NCBI RefSeq assembly: GCF_051014445.1
Contig: NW_027488366.1
Span: 23,640,001 to 23,704,000, forward strand
From: Colletes latitarsis
Lineage: Eukaryota; Arthropoda; Insecta; Hymenoptera; Colletidae
Reading direction: 5' to 3'
DNA: 64,000 nucleotides
Shown: piece after piece, positions 41,704-51,368 of the stretch
How positions within the stretch are numbered: the stretch's first letter is position 1
Layout of the letters: every line of letters starts with the position of its first letter
Program-made: the position numbers and the translations under genes
Notes under the pieces: generated by a model
Databases searched by the model: none
Seen by the model: only the letters and a program-made list of their open reading frames with translations
What the model was told of the DNA's origin: nothing

Positions 41704-44199
41704 GTGAAAATCCCAGGGCTAACCTAGACCTAACATGCGTTATCCACTAAAATATTGATCGAAGCCAGGTTTAATCGACTGTTTCAGTGTGGTATCACAC
41801 TACTACGTGAACCAAACCAGAAAAAACCCATTATCTGTTCAACAAGTATGTGAAAAACGCGAAACTGTGAGCCTGATGAGGGCAAATCTTAGACCTAACC
41901 CAGACCTAAGATGCGTTATCCTCTAAAATATTTATCCAGACCAGGTTTCATTGAATGTTTCAGTGTGGTACCACTTTACTACGTGATCCAATCCAGAAAT
42001 AGCCCAGGATCTAGCCATGAAGTATGAGAAATATGCGAAAGAATGAGCCTGATGAGAGCAAATCCCAGACCTAACCTAGACCTAACATGAATTATTCTCT
42101 AAAATATTGATCGAGACCAGGTTTAGTCGACTGTTTCAGTGTGGCACCACATTACTACGTGATCCAAACCAGAAAAAACCGAGGATCAGTTCAACAAGTA
42201 TGTGAAGAATGCGAAAGTATGAGTCTGATGAGTGAAAATCCCAGGGCTAACCTAGACCTAACATGCGTTATCCTCTAAAATATTGATCGAAACCAGGTTT
42301 AATCGACTGTTTCAGTGTGGTACCGCATTACTACGTGATCCAAACCAGAAAAAACCCAGGATCAGTTCAACAAGTATGTGAAGAATGCGAAAGTATGAGT
42401 CTGATGAGTGAAAATCCCAGTGCCAACCTAGACCTAACATGCGTTATCCACTAAAATATTGATCGAAACCTGGTTTAACCGACTGTTTCAGTGTGGTACC
42501 GCATTACTACGTGATACAATCCAGAAACAGCCCAGGATCTAGCCATCAAGTATGAGAAATATGCGAAAGTATGAGCCTGATGAGGGCAAATCCTAGTCCT
42601 AAGCCAGACCTAACATGCGTTATCCTCTAAAATATTTATCAAGACCAGGTTTAATTGATTGTCTCAGTGTGGTCCCACATTACTACGTGATCCAAACCAG
42701 AAAAAACCCAGGATCTGTTCAACAAGTATGTGAAGAATGCGAAAGTATGAGTCTGATGAGGGCAAATCCCAGACCTATCCCAGACCTAACTTGCGTTATC
42801 CTCTAAAATATTTATCGAAACCAGGTTTAATTGACCGTTTCAGTGTGGTACCACATTACTACGTGATCCGAACCAGAAAAAACCCAGGATCCGTTCAACA
42901 AGTATGTGAAGAATGCGAAAGTATGAGTCTGATCAGTGAAAATCCCAGGCCTAACCTAGACCTAACGTGAGTTATACTCTAAAATATTGATCGAAATCTG
43001 GTTTAATCGAATGCTTCAGTGTGGTACCACATTACTATGTGATCCAAACCAGAAAATAACCCAGGATCTGTTCAACGAGTATGTGAAGTGTGCGAAAGTA
43101 TGAGTCTGATGATGTCAAATCCCAGACCAATCCCAGACTTAACTTGCGTTATCCTCTAAAATATTGATCGAAACCAGGTTTAATCGACTGTTTCAGTGTG
43201 GTACCACATTACTACGTGATCCAAACCAGAAAAAACCCAGGATCCGTTTACAGGTATGTGAAGAATGCGAAAGTATGAGTCTGATCAGTGAAAATCCCAG
43301 GCCTAACCTAGACCTAACATGAGTTATACTCTAAAATATTGATCGAAACATGGTTTAATCGACTGTTTCAGTGTGGTACCACATTACTATGTGATCCAAA
43401 CCAGAAAATAACCCAGGATCTAGCCATCAAGTCTGAGAAATATGCGAAAGAATGAGCCTGATGAGAGCAAATCCCAGACCTAACCTAGACCTAACATGAA
43501 TTATTCTCTAAAATATTGATCGAGACCAGGTTTAATCGACTGTTTCAGTGTGGTACCACATTACTACGTGATCCAAACCAGAAAAAACCGAGGATCAGTT
43601 CAACAAGTATGTGAAGAATGCGAAAGTATGAGTCTGATGAGTGAAAATCCCAGGGCTAACCTAGACCTAACATGCGTTATCCTCTAAAATATTGATCGAA
43701 ACCAGGTTTAATCTACTGTTTCAGTGTGGTACCACATTACTACGTGATCCAAACCAGAAAAAACCCAGGATCAGTTTAACAAGTTTGTGAAGAATGCGAA
43801 AGTATGAGTCTGATGAGTGAAAATCCCAGTGCTAACCTAGACCTAACATGCGTTATCCACTAAAATATTGATCGAAGCCAGGTTTAATCGACTGTTTGAG
43901 TGTGGTATCACACTACTACGTGAACCAAACCAGAAAAAACCCATTATCTGTTCAACAAGTATGTGAAAAACGCGAAACTGTGAGCCTGATGAGGGCAAAT
44001 CTTAGACCTAACCCAGACCTAAGATGCGTTATCCTCTAAAATAGTTATCCAGACCAGGTTTCATTGAATGTTTCAGTGTGGTACCACTTTACTACGTGAT
44101 CCAATCCAGAAATAGCCCAGGATCTAGCCATGAAGTACGAGAAATATGCGAAAGAATGAGCCTGATGAGAGCAAATCCCAGACCTAACCTAGACCTACC
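41704..44199 (+). repeat. 2.5-kb satellite block A, copy 2
   Basis: Second copy of the block at 21475-23970, offset 20229, in direct orientation. Differences are few, for example AAAATAGTTATCC near 44040 versus AAAATATTTATCC. It is followed, after about 0.9 kb, by a partial restart of the 17-mer HOR, the same order as copy 1. Confidence 0.8.
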
Positions 44200-45125
44200 A
44201 TGAATTATTCTCTAAAATTTGATCGAGACCAGGTTTAGTCGACTGTTTCAGTGTGGCACCACATTACTCCGTGATCCAAACCAGAAAAAACCCAGGATCC
44301 GTTGAACAAGTATGTGAAGCATGCGAAAGTATGAGTCTGATCAGTGAAAATCACAGGCCTTACCTAGACCTAGCTTGCGTTGTCCTCTAAAATATTGATG
44401 GAAACCAGGTACCATTGACTGTTTCAGTGTGGTACTACATTACTACGTGACGCAATCCAGAAAAAGCCCAGGATCTAGCCATCAAGTATGAGTAATATGC
44501 GAAAGAATGAGCCTAATGAGAGCAAATCCCAGACCTAACCTAGACCTAACATGAATTATTCACTAAAATATTGATCGAGACTAGGTTTAATCGACTGTTT
44601 CAGTGTGGTACCACATTACTACGTGATCCAAACCAGTAAAAACCCAGGATCAGTTCAACAAGTATGTGAAGAATGCGAAAGTATGAGACTGATGAGTGAA
44701 AATCCCAGGGCTAACCTAGACCTAACATGCGTTATCCTCTAAAATATTGATCGGAACCAGGTTTAATCGACTGTTTCAGTGTGGTACCACATTACTACGT
44801 GATCCAAACCAGAAAAAAACCCAGGATCAGTTCAACAAGTATGTGAAGAATGCGAAAGTATGAGTCTGATGAGTGAAAATCCCAGGGCTATCCTAGACCT
44901 AACATGCGTTATCCTCTAAAATATTGATCGAAACCAGGTGTAATCGACTGTTTCAGTGTGGTGTCACACTACTACGTGACCCAAACCAGAAAAAACCCAT
45001 GATCTGTTCAACAAGTATGTGAAAAACGCGAAAGTATGAGCCTGATGAGGGCAAATCCCAGACCTATCCCAGACCTAACTTGCGTTATCCTCTAAAATAT
45101 TGATCGAAACCAGGTTTAATTGACC

Positions 45126-46669
45126 GTTTCAGTGTGGTACCACATTACTACGTGATCCAAACCAGTAAAAACCCAGGATCAGTTCAACAAGTATGTGAAG
45201 AATGCGAAAGTATGAGACTGATGAGTGAAAATCCCAGGACTTACCTAGACCTAACTTGCGTTGTCCTCTATAATATTGATGGAAATCAGGTTTCATTGAC
45301 TGTTTCAGTGTGGTACTACATTACTACGTGATGCAATCCAGAAAAAGCCCAGGATCTAGCCATCAAGTATGAGAAATATGCGAAAGAATGAGCCTGATGA
45401 GAGCAAATCCCAGACCTAACCTAGACCTAATTTGCGTTATCCTCTAAAATATTGATGGAAACCAGGTTTGATTGACTGTTTCAGCGTGGTACCACATTAC
45501 TACGTGATCCACTCCAGAACTAGCCCAGGATCTAGCCATGAAGTATGAGAAATATGCGAAAGTAAGAGCCTGATGAGGGCAAATCCTAGACCTATCCCAG
45601 ACCTAACTTGCGTTATCCTCTAAAATATTGATGGAAACCAGGTTTGATTGACTGTTTCAGCGTGGTACCACATTACTGCGTGATACAATCCAGAAACAGC
45701 CGAGGATCTAGCCATGAAGTATGAGAAATATGCGAAAGTATGAGCCTGATGAGGGCAAATCCTAGACCTAACCCAGATCTAACATGCGTTATCCTCTAAA
45801 ATATTTATCAAGACCAGGTTTAATTGATTGTTTCAGTGTGGTCCCACATTACTACGTGATCCAAACCAGAAAAAACCCAGGATCTGTTCAACATGTATGA
45901 GAAATATGCGAAAGAATGAGCCTGATGAGAGCAAATCCCAGACCTAACCTAGACCTAACATGAATTATTCTCTAAAATATTGATCGAAACCAGGTTACAT
46001 TAACTGTTTCACTGTGGTACTACATTACAACGTGATGCAATCCAGAAAGAGCCCAGGATCTGGCCATCAAGTATGAGAAATATGCGAAAGAATCAGCCTG
46101 ATGAGAGCGAATCCCAGACCTAACCTAGACCTAACATGCGTTATCCTCTAAAATATTGAGCGAAACCTGGTTCAATCGACTGTTTCATTGTGGTACCACA
46201 TTACTACGTGTTCCAAACCAGAAAAAACCCAGGATCTGTTCAACGAGTATGTGAGGTGTGCGAAAGGATGAGTCTGATGAGTGCAAATCCCAGACCTATC
46301 CTTTTCCTAACATGCGTTATCCTCTATAATATTTATCAAGACCAGGTTTAATTGATTGTTTCAGTGTGGACCCACATTACTACGTGATCCAAACCAGAAA
46401 AAACTCAGGATCCGTTCAACAAGTATGTGAAGAATGCGAAAGTATGAGTCTGATGAGTGAAAATTCCAGACCTAACCTAGACCTAACATGCGTTATCCTC
46501 TAAAATATTGATCTAAACCAGGTTTAATGGAATGTTTCAGTGTGGTACGACACTACTACGTGATCCAAACCAGAAAAAACCCAGCATCTGTTCAACAAGT
46601 ATGTGAAAAACGCGAAAGTATGAGCCTGATCAGGGCAAGTCCCAGACCTATCCCAGACCTAACTTGCGT
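45126..46669 (+). repeat. Partial HOR unit after block A copy 2
   Basis: Begins with the HOR marker monomer and follows unit order, but two monomers (352 bp) are missing at about 45500, where two monomer types are fused. The match ends at about 46669. About 180 bp before its start also matches the sequence before unit 1 (offset 20757). Confidence 0.82.
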
Positions 46670-47827
46670 TATCCTCTAAAATATTGATCGAAACCAGGTT
46701 TAATTGACCGTTTCAGTTTGGTACCACATTACTACGTGATCCAAACCAGAAAAAACCCAGGATCCGTTCAACAGGTATGTGAAGGATGCGAAAGTATGAG
46801 TCTGATGAGTGAAAATCCCAGGGCTAACCTAGACCTAACATGCGTTATCCTCTAAAATACTGATCGGAACCAGGTTTAATCGACTGTTTTAGTGTGATAC
46901 CACTTTACTACGTGATCCAAAGCAGAAAAACCCTCGATCAGGTCAACATGTATGTTAAAACTGCGAAAGTATGAGTCTGATGAGAGAAAATCCCAGACCT
47001 ATCCCAGACCTAACTTGTGTTATCCTCTAAAATTTTGATCGAAACCAGGTTTAATCGACTGTTTCAGTGTGGTACCACATTACTACGTGATCCAAACCAG
47101 AAAAAACCCAGGATCCGTTCAACAAGTATGTGAAGAATGCGAAAGTATGAGTCTGATGAGTGAAAATCCCAGACCTAACCTAGACCTAACATGCATTATC
47201 CCCTAAAATATTGATCCAAACCAGGTTTAATGGACTGTTTCAGTGTGGTACCACACTACTACGTGATCCAAACCAGAAAAAACCCAGGATCTGTTTAACA
47301 AGTATGTGAAAAACGCGAAAGTATGAGCCTGATGAGGGCAAATCCCAGACATATCCCAGACCTAACTTGCGTTGTCCTCTAAGATATTGATGGAAACCAG
47401 GTTTAATTGACTGTTTCAGTGTTGTACTTCATTACTACGTGATGCAATCCAGAAAAAGCCCAGGATCTAGCCATCAAGTATGAGAAATATGCGAAAGAAT
47501 GAGCCTGATGAGAGCAAATCCCAGACCTATCCCAGACCTAACTTGCGTTATCCTCTAAAATATTGATCGAAACCAGGTTTAATTGACCGTTTCAGTTTGG
47601 TACCACATTACTACGTGATCCAAACCAGAAAAAACCCAGGATCCGTTCAACAGGTATGTGAAGGATGCGAAAGTATGAGTCTGATGAGTGAAAATCCCAG
47701 GGCTAACCTAGACCTAACATGCGTTATCCTCTAAAATACTGATCGGAACCAGGTTTAATCGACTGTTTTAGTGTGGTACCACTTTACTACGTGATCCAAA
47801 CCAGAAAAAATCCAGGATCAGTATGTG

Positions 47828-47853
47828 TGTCCCATAATCCCAGATACAAGTAT
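47828..47853. other. Irregular non-satellite patch beside the retrotransposon
   Basis: A normal monomer reads GGATCAGTTCAACAAGTATGTG. Here the TTCAAC part is replaced by about 26 bp that include TCCCATAATCCCAGATAC, a net gain of about 20 bp. The patch begins with a second GTATGTGTGT, which mimics the target duplication plus the first bases of the LTR. Confidence 0.7.
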
Positions 47854-47856
47854 GTG
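47852..47856. repeat. Target-site duplication ATGTG, left of retrotransposon
   Basis: ATGTG directly precedes the LTR terminus TGTTAG and recurs at 57339-57343. In an uninterrupted monomer the site is AAGTATGTGAAAAACGCG. Confidence 0.95.
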
Positions 47857-47857
47857 T

Positions 47858-47879
47858 GTTAGAAACTAAGGGTTCTAAC
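47858..47879 (-). other. Terminal LTR hairpin (U5 end)
   Basis: GTTAGAA (47858-47864) pairs perfectly with TTCTAAC (47873-47879) around an eight-base loop. The same hairpin is at 55800-55821 in the 5' LTR, immediately before the primer site in transcript order. The solo LTR has a hairpin at the same place with a partly different stem. Confidence 0.65.
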
Positions 47880-47925
47880 CGGGGTCCGGACGAGGGAAAT
47901 ACTAGGGAGAGTGATTGATAAGTTT

Positions 47926-47971
47926 TTTATTTTGTAATTTTCGCTTGGCGCTTTGCGACAAGCCTTTTATT
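47926..47971 (-). terminator. Poly(A) signals and poly(A) hairpin of the 3' LTR
   Basis: Two minus-strand AATAAA hexamers (47966-47971 and 47926-47931) enclose a 9-bp stem with a three-base loop at 47943-47963. The stem has one mismatch here and is perfect in the 5' LTR (55885-55905, GCTTGTCGC with GCGACAAGC). This is the likely 3' end-forming region of the element RNA. Confidence 0.55.
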
Positions 47972-49396
47972 TAATTTTAACAAAAAAAAATGAAAAAAAT
48001 AAAAAAAATATAAATTACAAAAAAACGAGAATTATTTTATAATCCAGCCGGGGGTGGAGATTCACCGGCGTTGCCCCGGTTGGGATGGACCTTGGTTGCT
48101 GTAACAAAGGTTTGTTCAGATTAAATACGTGCGTACACGTATCGTAAACACGCTCGTCAGCTGTTCGCCTCGCTCTCCTAGCGGCTAGCTGTGCGCTGGG
48201 AGGGGGGAATCGGCTGTCGTTCAACGTGAATCAGTGGACTGTAAATTTGTACTTGTACGCTGATAATTATTTATGGAAACTATCAGCGATACGTTTGCCC
48301 TGAAGAGAAGAGAATTCACTCGTATCTGTCGGGGGCGACTTAGCCACGGACGGGTCACCAAATGGAGGTCGTAAAGCTCCAAATGGGTGGATCCCGTGAG
48401 CACGCTCTCCGTGCGGGTGACGTAGGAACGTCGTGCGAGGTGATTTCCTGCGACACTGTAAAATTACTGCACGGCGATCGTTTCTACCGGGGACCGTGAC
48501 AGTAAAGTGTCCTTTGCAAAAAATCCCTCGCGGGTCCAACCGCACTATAAAGCCTACCCAGCGACCGTGTTGCACGGGGACCGTATTTGGTAGGCGGCGT
48601 GACGGAAGGTGAGGCGACCTTGAACCCGAACTCCTCCGTAGGGTGTACGGTCGACTCGTACACCGACGGGTTTTTGGAGAGGGTTTTTTGGCGACCTTTG
48701 CACGAAGAGCACTCCACGAGGCGGTACCGATTCAACGGTATGACCTTTGGGAGGCTCCAAAGCCGTATAGCTTTAAAGGGATTCTGGGTGGGTGCACCCT
48801 GAGTCCCTTACGTCGCGGTCGCGGCAACGACTGCAACGTACAATCCTTCCTAGCGAAGGCGGTCGCGCCACGCGCTGCGTGTATTACGACCTCCCTTTTG
48901 TCGCAGGTAGATTGTTCTGGGAAACTCTAACCGCAGCAACGGAGAGAATTCTTTTTTATACAAGTCCGAATATTATGTGCGAGTCCGTACTTGAGGAGCG
49001 AGATCTTCTGGGATCCGCTCCCGTTGGCAGTCGGCTCGTGAATAATTACGAATATTGTCGCGGATCGACAGACGAAGACTCGGTCGCGCCTTGTCGTCGC
49101 GATGCGGCGCTGCCGAATTCAGCTGTCGATCTCTTTTCAATATATTATACGGTTCTCTCTCTCGACGCTGACGTCACGATACCGTTTAAACCGGTGCGAA
49201 GCGAATCTTCGCGTGAGGTCGGCGTACAAAAACACGTAAACGGCTGCGGTTTTAAATCGTCCGAACGTTCAACGAACCTGACGAACGCTTAACCTTCCGC
49301 AGTGTCACGTACACAAACGGATACGGGAATCGCAGCCGAGAATTTAATGTTTTCAGACTAACGCGATTTTAAATAGTTTTTTAACATATTTAAACA

Positions 49397-49410
49397 TACC
49401 GCCCCCCCTT
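49397..49410 (-). other. Polypurine tract
   Basis: Read on the minus strand this is AAGGGGGGGCGGTA, directly upstream of the 3' LTR start at 49396. It is the expected primer for plus-strand DNA synthesis, interrupted by one C. Confidence 0.85.
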
Positions 49411-49518
49411 GCACGAATTGTGCAATACCCGGAGAACGCGGTAGTCCCGTACGGTCACTTTTTTACGCGGAGAGAGAGAACTCGCGCACTTTTAATTGTA
49501 AAAAATCAAAAGTACTTA
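49411..49518 (-). other. Short 3' untranslated stretch
   Basis: About 108 bp between the stop of the accessory ORF and the polypurine tract. I see no feature in it. Confidence 0.5.
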
Positions 49519-50136
49519 CTATTGACCAGCTGCAGCCTGTTGAAGGAATCTCATGGACGTGGTCAGCATCTGGTCCGCCATGGCGAAAGCCATGGCGATC
49601 TGACCGAACGCCGGCTGCCAGGTCCTTCTTTTTTTCTTTGCCGGGGCCGCTGGGGTCTGCGGCTGCAGGCCGCTGGTGGACGGTCCAGGGGTGGCCGGGG
49701 CGAGTTTCGCCTGTTTCCTCCGTTTCCGCTTTTGTTGCGGAGCTCGGTCGGTGGGGGCAGCCAAAGTCGACCCTGGCACTGCTGGTGGTGGCGGCGGGGT
49801 CGATTCCTCCGGTTTGTCGGCCCGCCACGCACAGGACCGCATGTGTCCGTCCTTGTCCCATCGGAGGACGTATTGGCCTCCGGGGGCCCGGTAGTGGTAT
49901 TTTCGGGTTGTCGTTATAACCCTGGCCGGAATCCTGAATGAGTCGACCCCGAAATTGAGGGTCACCTCCGGTTCTCCTGGCGCCTGTACGGTGGTAGGCT
50001 CCTCTTTATTGCCTCTCGGGGATATGGGCCTTTCCCCGAGCTGCAAAATGCGCCCGAATCGCTCATCGATTTCCGGGTCCCCGGAAAAGGATACCGCACT
50101 ACTCTCGCAAGATATGTTGGACGCGGTGTCACTCAT
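49519..50136 (-). CDS. Accessory ORF in env position, 205 aa, unknown function
   Basis: I do not recognise this protein. It starts with ATG at 50136, 240 bp past the end of pol and in another frame, and nearly fills the space up to the polypurine tract. The N-terminal 90 residues are acidic to neutral and look folded, with FRIPARVITTTRKYHYRAPG followed by a tryptophan- and cysteine-containing stretch at about residues 85-107. The middle is proline-rich with a run of five prolines. Basic clusters KRKRRK (about residue 137) and KKKRR (about residue 167) look like nuclear-localisation or nucleic-acid-binding signals. The C-terminus is alanine/methionine/glutamine-rich. There is no signal peptide, membrane segment or cysteine pattern, so it is not an envelope protein. 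Opposite-strand frames of 173 and 93 codons overlap it but look like shadows. Expression might use splicing; a CAG lies just upstream of the ATG. Coding is likely, function open. Confidence 0.6.
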   Translation of the reverse strand: MSDTASNISCESSAVSFSGDPEIDERFGRILQLGERPISPRGNKEEPTTVQAPGEPEVTLNFGVDSFRIPARVITTTRKYHYRAPGGQYVLRWDKDGHMRSCAWRADKPEESTPPPPPAVPGSTLAAPTDRAPQQKRKRRKQAKLAPATPGPSTSGLQPQTPAAPAKKKRRTWQPAFGQIAMAFAMADQMLTTSMRFLQQAAAGQ

Positions 50137-50375
50137 GATGCTGTCGTTTAGGAACTGAGCGGTTTTCGATTCCGCGAATTCCGTTACGATTCGGGGGCGC
50201 TCGGATTATTCGTTACGCCCTACCAATAATCCAACTCAGATTGGTGGATTCGTAACCCCCACTAATCCGTTTGAACTTTCAGTGACAACGGTCAGGTGAG
50301 AATCAACACCGTTTATTTCTAGAAACGGTCGTTTCTCACCTTTCGATCACTTTCGGCCGTTGGATGTTATGGTTT
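50137..50375 (-). other. pol to accessory-ORF intergenic region
   Basis: 239 bp without a gene. It holds the imperfect hairpin at 50202-50269 and, on the minus strand, a possible splice acceptor (CCTAAACGACAG) ending about 7 bases before the accessory ATG. A subgenomic spliced mRNA is a possibility, not shown. Confidence 0.5.
50202..50269 (-). other. Imperfect 68-bp inverted repeat
   Basis: CGGATTA at 50202 pairs with TAATCCG ending at 50269. Inside this GTTACG pairs with CGTAAC, and ACCAAT with ATTGGT, separated by small internal loops. It lies between pol and the accessory ORF and could fold in the transcript. Confidence 0.6.
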
Positions 50376-50861
50376 TTATGTGACCTCGTCGGCGTCGCTA
50401 ACCGTTGCCGACTCGGTTTCTTCCACAGGCAGCTTACACAACCGCGTAATAGGTCGCGTAAAAATGGATTTTTCCGTGCGTATTTTAACAACACGTGCAT
50501 TTCCATCCCTGCCGGTGAATACCTCCTCTACTCGTCCCATTTCCCATTGATTCGGGGGGAGGAGAGGATTTTGCACTAAAACTAAGTCGTTTAGTTTTAA
50601 TGTTTTTTGGGCTGTACGCCACTTATAACGATTCTGGAGGTGCGTGAGATAATCACGTGTCCAATGCCTCCAGATTTGTTCGTGGAATTTTTGAATCGCC
50701 CTCCATCGTGTCAAACGGGAGAGTTTTTCAGTTTCCACTGATTGTGTCGGAAGCGCGTTCAGCGGACTTCCGACTAAGAAATGCCCCGGTGTGAGCGGCG
50801 CGTAATCGTCCGGGCTATCACTCAAAGCGGCAATCGGTCGCGAGTTTAAACTCGCTTCGAT
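50376..50861 (-). pseudogene. Pol C-terminal fragment: end of integrase plus DUF5641-like tail
   Basis: This continues in the same frame as the integrase core after the TAA at 50862-50864. The first residues after the stop match the conserved ASLNSRP stretch that follows the catalytic domain in BEL/Pao integrases. Then comes LTPGHFLVG and a basic, tryptophan-rich segment (RWRAIQKFHEQIWRHWTRDY) typical of the DUF5641 domain at the integrase C-terminus. A separate ATG exists at 50825, but there is no reason to think it is used. The domain probably helps bind DNA or chromatin during integration. It ends at 50376 with no sign of fusion to the accessory ORF. Confidence 0.85.
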
Positions 50862-51365
50862 TTAACAAAGCAATGTTTGTAACTCTTCGCTTGTGGGAGT
50901 GAATTCGCCCAGAGTCCGCTTCAGGTGAAATTTCACCGATTTCACACCGGCCTCTTGCATGCCACCGAAGTGCGGTGCACTCGGTGGGTTAAATTTCCAT
51001 CTAATTCCTTTTTGACTGCATTTATTACGCATTTCTTGCGTGTTGTACACTGCTTCGAAATTTTCGCGTAATTCTCGATCTGCCCCGACAAAGTTCGTTC
51101 CATTGTCACTGAAAATGCAGGACGGAACTCCCCTTCGTGCAATGAATCGATCTAATGCTGCCAAAAAGGCACTCGTCGTATAATCGTGGACGAGTTCGAT
51201 GTGGATGGCCCGTGTCGCGTAACAGACAAAAACTGCTATGTACGCTTTGTGGGCGGTTTTTCCTCGACCGGCGGAGTCGCGGACAAGAAAAGGTCCCGCA
51301 TAATCCACTCCGCAGTTCGAAAATGCTCTCGCCTCGCGGCAACGCTCAGGTATTAAATCCTGCAT
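50862..51365 (-). pseudogene. Pol integrase catalytic core fragment
   Basis: Integrase core (rve-like), 167 codons counted from an in-frame ATG, lying between two TAA codons. The acidic triad is visible: D21 in NCGVDYAGP, D87 in FSDNGTNF and E138 in HFGGMQEAGVKS, which has the BEL/Pao HFGG context. It would join the ends of the cDNA to host DNA. It lies in the same frame as the upstream pol ORF (stop at 51369-51371) and the downstream tail (stop at 50862-50864), so it was one polyprotein before two nonsense changes. The downstream stop falls where the family usually has glutamine; the upstream one probably does too. The catalytic residues are intact, so loss of function comes from the stops alone. 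Confidence 0.9.
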
Positions 51366-51368
51366 GAT

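Larger units (their letters stand above)
8323..47856 (+). repeat. 176-bp satellite array, central segment
   Basis: About 225 tandem monomers between the two retroelement insertions, all in one orientation. Higher-order structure is listed separately: a 3525-bp tandem duplication, a 2.5-kb block present twice, the 2990-bp HOR array and its partial restart. Stretches outside those blocks (about 18.4-21.5 kb, 41.3-41.7 kb, 44.2-45.1 kb and 46.7-47.8 kb) are mosaics of the same monomer types without a clean long period that I could follow. I see no gene or non-satellite insertion in this segment apart from a short irregular patch at 47828-47853. Confidence 0.97.
47857..49396 (-). repeat. 3' LTR of the BEL/Pao element
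   Basis: 1540 bp, the plus-strand left copy; in the element's sense it starts TGTTTAAATATG and ends CTAACA. It contains minus-strand AATAAA at 47966-47971 and 47926-47931, a candidate TATAAAAAAG at 48951-48960, and an A-rich plus-strand tract at about 47979-48026. The LTR is long and holds several overlapping open frames on both strands, the largest 166 codons at 48792-49292 on the plus strand. None resembles a known family. Confidence 0.95.

Noticed and set aside
49420..49941. Plus-strand 173-codon frame opposite the accessory ORF
   Set aside because: It starts in the polypurine tract region and its arginine/glycine-rich product looks like the antisense of a GC-rich coding frame. The minus-strand frame fits the element's direction and layout.
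49519..50136. Envelope glycoprotein (endogenous-retrovirus-like element)
   Set aside because: No signal peptide, membrane anchor, cleavage site or cysteine pattern; the protein is basic and proline-rich.
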